Assembly: GCA_002690405.1 (NCBI GenBank)
Contig: NZEI01000091.1
Coordinates: 50,810-57,560, forward strand
DNA from: Gammaproteobacteria bacterium
GTDB lineage: Bacteria; Pseudomonadota; Gammaproteobacteria; Pseudomonadales; Azotimanducaceae
Direction: 5' to 3'
Length of the DNA: 6,751 bases
The notes beneath the pieces were generated by a model that was given only the letters and a program-made list of their open reading frames with translations, was not told the origin of the DNA and ran no database searches. Positions within the stretch are counted from its first letter, which is position 1, and each line of letters opens with the position of its first letter. A program made the position numbers and the translations under genes. Positions 4,952 to 6,751 of the stretch are shown here, piece by piece.

Positions 4952-6751
4952 TTAGCTGTTGGCTTTGCGCTCTTTAACTTCCTGCACTACTTGGTCTGCC
5001 ACATTGGAGGGGCAAGGTGCGTAATGCGAGAACTCCATAGAGAACTGGCCGCGACCTGAGGTCATGGTGCGCAAGTCTCCGATATAGCCAAACATTTCTG
5101 CCAACGGGCAATCTGCTTTAACGCGCACACCGGTAATGCCTGCTTCTTGGGACTTGATCATGCCTCGACGACGGTTAAGGTCACCGATGACGTCACCCAC
5201 GTGATCGTCAGGCGTAAACACATCTACTTTCATCACAGGCTCAAGCAGTTGCGGCGATGCCTTCGGTACCGATTGTCGATAGGCTGCCTTTGCCGCCAAT
5301 TCGTATGCGATTGCGGAGGAGTCAACAGCGTGGAAACCACCGTCCATCAGCGTAACTTTAACGTCTAATAGCGGGAAGCCGGCTAGCGTGCCTTCTTCCA
5401 TAGATACGCCAAAGGCCTTCTCAATTGCTGGCCAAAACTCCCGAGGCACGTTGCCGCCGGTTACTTTAGATTCAAACTCGTAACCGCTGCCTACTTCGCC
5501 AGGTTCGATGACATAGTCGATCTTAGCGAACTGGCCTGAGCCACCAGTCTGTTTCTTATGGGTATAAGTATCTTCCACAGTTTGGGTAATGGTTTCGCGA
5601 TACGCCACCTGAGGCTTGCCGACATCCACTTCAACACCGTGGGTGCGCTTGAGGATATCTACCTTGATATCCAAGTGCAGCTCACCCATACCCTTCATAA
5701 TGGTTTCGCCGGATTCTTCGTCGGTTTCGACGTAGAACGAAGGATCTTCCTGGATCATCTTCGACAAGGCGATACCCATTTTTTCTGCGCCAGCTTTATC
5801 TCTTGGCGCAACAGCGATGGAGATCACTGGATCTGGGAATACCATTGGTTCTAGGGTGGCAGGATTGTTGGGGTCACATAGAGTGTGGCCGGTTTGGGTA
5901 TTTTTCATACCCAGTAGCGCAACGATGTCACCGGCTTGGGCGACCTCGAGTTCTTCCCGTGAATCCGCGTGCATCTCTACGATGCGCCCAATACGTTCAG
6001 TCTTACCGGTAAAGGTATTAAGGACGTTGTCACCCTTCTGGATTTTGCCAGAGTAGATTCGGGTAAAGGTCAGGGCGCCGTAGCGGTCATCCATGATTTT
6101 GAACGCCAGTGCACGCAGAGGACCGTCAGGATCCACGATAGCGCGCTCACCGGTTTCGTTGCCCTCTAGGTCAACCTCGGGCTGAGCCTCAACTTCCGTT
6201 GGGTTGGGCAAGTAGTCGACAACTGCGTTTAGTACGATCTGAATACCTTTGTTCTTGAACGCAGAACCACAGAAGGTTGGGAAGAAAGCCAACTCTCGGG
6301 TGCCTTTGCGGATGCAGCGCTTGATGTCATCCACGGAAGGCTCTTCGCCTTCTAGATAAGCCTCCATCAAGTCGTCGTCTTGCTCCAACGCTGTTTCTAT
6401 GAGCGCTTCACGGTATTCAGCGGCCCGATCCTTGAGATCTTCTGGAATGTCAACGACTTCGTAGGCTTCAGGATTACCGGAATCATCCCAGACCCAAGCG
6501 TTTTGATTCAGCAGGTCAACAACGCCGGTAAAGTCGTCTTCTTCGCCGATGGGCAGGGTCATAACCAGCGGATTGGCGCCTAATACGTCTTTCACCTGAT
6601 CCACGACGCGATAGAAATTTGCGCCCAAGCGGTCCAGTTTGTTGACGAAGATCAAACGCGCTACTTCAGACTCGTTAGCATAGCGCCAGTTGGTTTCAGA
6701 TTGCGGCTCGACGCCACCTGAGCCACAGAATACGCCAACGCCACCGTCCAA
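4952..6751 (-). CDS. fusA2: Elongation factor G paralogue (EF-G 2 type), N-terminus off the right edge
   Basis: EF-G is the GTPase that drives translocation on the ribosome and, with RRF, ribosome recycling. The 599 visible codons end in TAA at 4952. Only about 95-100 N-terminal residues, with the P-loop and switch regions, are missing. In order I see the end of the G domain (GVEPQSETNW, G4 motif NKLD at visible residues 37-40, G5-like CGSAFKNKG at 161-169), domain II (LRALAFKIMDDRYGALTF), domain III (IQEDPSFYVETDEESGETI, GMGELHLDI), and domains IV and V (VAYRETI, MFGYIGDLRTMTSGRGQFSM). CGSGGVEPQ, THKKQTGGSGQFAKI, FSHYAPCPSNVAD and a final VKERKANS resemble the second EF-G of Vibrio and relatives rather than canonical FusA. 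There are no rpsL, rpsG or tuf neighbours. The edge TTG is an internal codon, not a start. EF-G is certain; the paralogue assignment is from recalled family features. Confidence 0.9.
   Translation of the reverse strand: MDGGVGVFCGSGGVEPQSETNWRYANESEVARLIFVNKLDRLGANFYRVVDQVKDVLGANPLVMTLPIGEEDDFTGVVDLLNQNAWVWDDSGNPEAYEVVDIPEDLKDRAAEYREALIETALEQDDDLMEAYLEGEEPSVDDIKRCIRKGTRELAFFPTFCGSAFKNKGIQIVLNAVVDYLPNPTEVEAQPEVDLEGNETGERAIVDPDGPLRALAFKIMDDRYGALTFTRIYSGKIQKGDNVLNTFTGKTERIGRIVEMHADSREELEVAQAGDIVALLGMKNTQTGHTLCDPNNPATLEPMVFPDPVISIAVAPRDKAGAEKMGIALSKMIQEDPSFYVETDEESGETIMKGMGELHLDIKVDILKRTHGVEVDVGKPQVAYRETITQTVEDTYTHKKQTGGSGQFAKIDYVIEPGEVGSGYEFESKVTGGNVPREFWPAIEKAFGVSMEEGTLAGFPLLDVKVTLMDGGFHAVDSSAIAYELAAKAAYRQSVPKASPQLLEPVMKVDVFTPDDHVGDVIGDLNRRRGMIKSQEAGITGVRVKADCPLAEMFGYIGDLRTMTSGRGQFSMEFSHYAPCPSNVADQVVQEVKERKANS

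Noticed and set aside
6749..6751. TTG at the right edge as the start of the EF-G gene
   Set aside because: The residues there (LDGGVGVF) are internal to the G domain; the P-loop and switch regions must lie beyond the window.
1..6751. Mobile element, CRISPR array, phage or defence system
   Set aside because: No array of repeats, transposase, terminal inverted repeats or defence-type protein is visible; all genes are conserved housekeeping genes.

Overview
The window is a conserved chromosomal housekeeping block of a gammaproteobacterium. Gene order (hemA and lolB divergent, then tRNA-Gln, prs, rplY, pth and ychF) is the arrangement known from Pseudomonas and related marine Gammaproteobacteria. 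The protein sequences fit: Prs ends in ISAMFR as in Pseudomonas, and the elongation factor G resembles the second EF-G paralogue (fusA2) of marine gammaproteobacteria such as Vibrio. A marine relative of the Pseudomonadales/Cellvibrionales is my inference; the sequence does not fix the genus.

Layout. Bases 1-494 (minus) hold the N-terminal 164 codons of hemA (glutamyl-tRNA reductase), which runs off the left edge. A 93-base divergent region carries a good extended -10 promoter for hemA. lolB (plus, about 588-1154) encodes the outer-membrane lipoprotein receptor. Bases 1155-1308 contain no gene; this is where ispE normally sits, and it is absent. A likely promoter in this gap feeds tRNA-Gln(UUG) at 1309-1383 and, 40 bases further on, prs (TTG start at 1424). 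rplY (ribosomal protein L25/CTC), pth (peptidyl-tRNA hydrolase) and ychF (a translation-associated ATPase) follow on the same strand, with pth and ychF overlapping by one base. A GC-rich hairpin at 4907-4927 separates ychF from a convergent, 5'-truncated EF-G gene (4952-6751, minus).

How the genes work together. Most serve translation: a glutamine tRNA, a 5S-rRNA-binding ribosomal protein, the enzyme that recycles peptidyl-tRNA, a ribosome-associated nucleotidase and a translocase paralogue. Prs makes PRPP for nucleotide, histidine and tryptophan synthesis. HemA consumes glutamyl-tRNA for haem synthesis. LolB completes lipoprotein sorting.

The most notable observations are a one-base frameshift in the last part of rplY that displaces its acidic alanine-rich tail, the loss of ispE from an otherwise conserved cluster, and a TTG start for prs supported by both a ribosome binding site and family alignment. 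I see no mobile element, CRISPR array, phage gene or defence gene, and no evidence of a new system.
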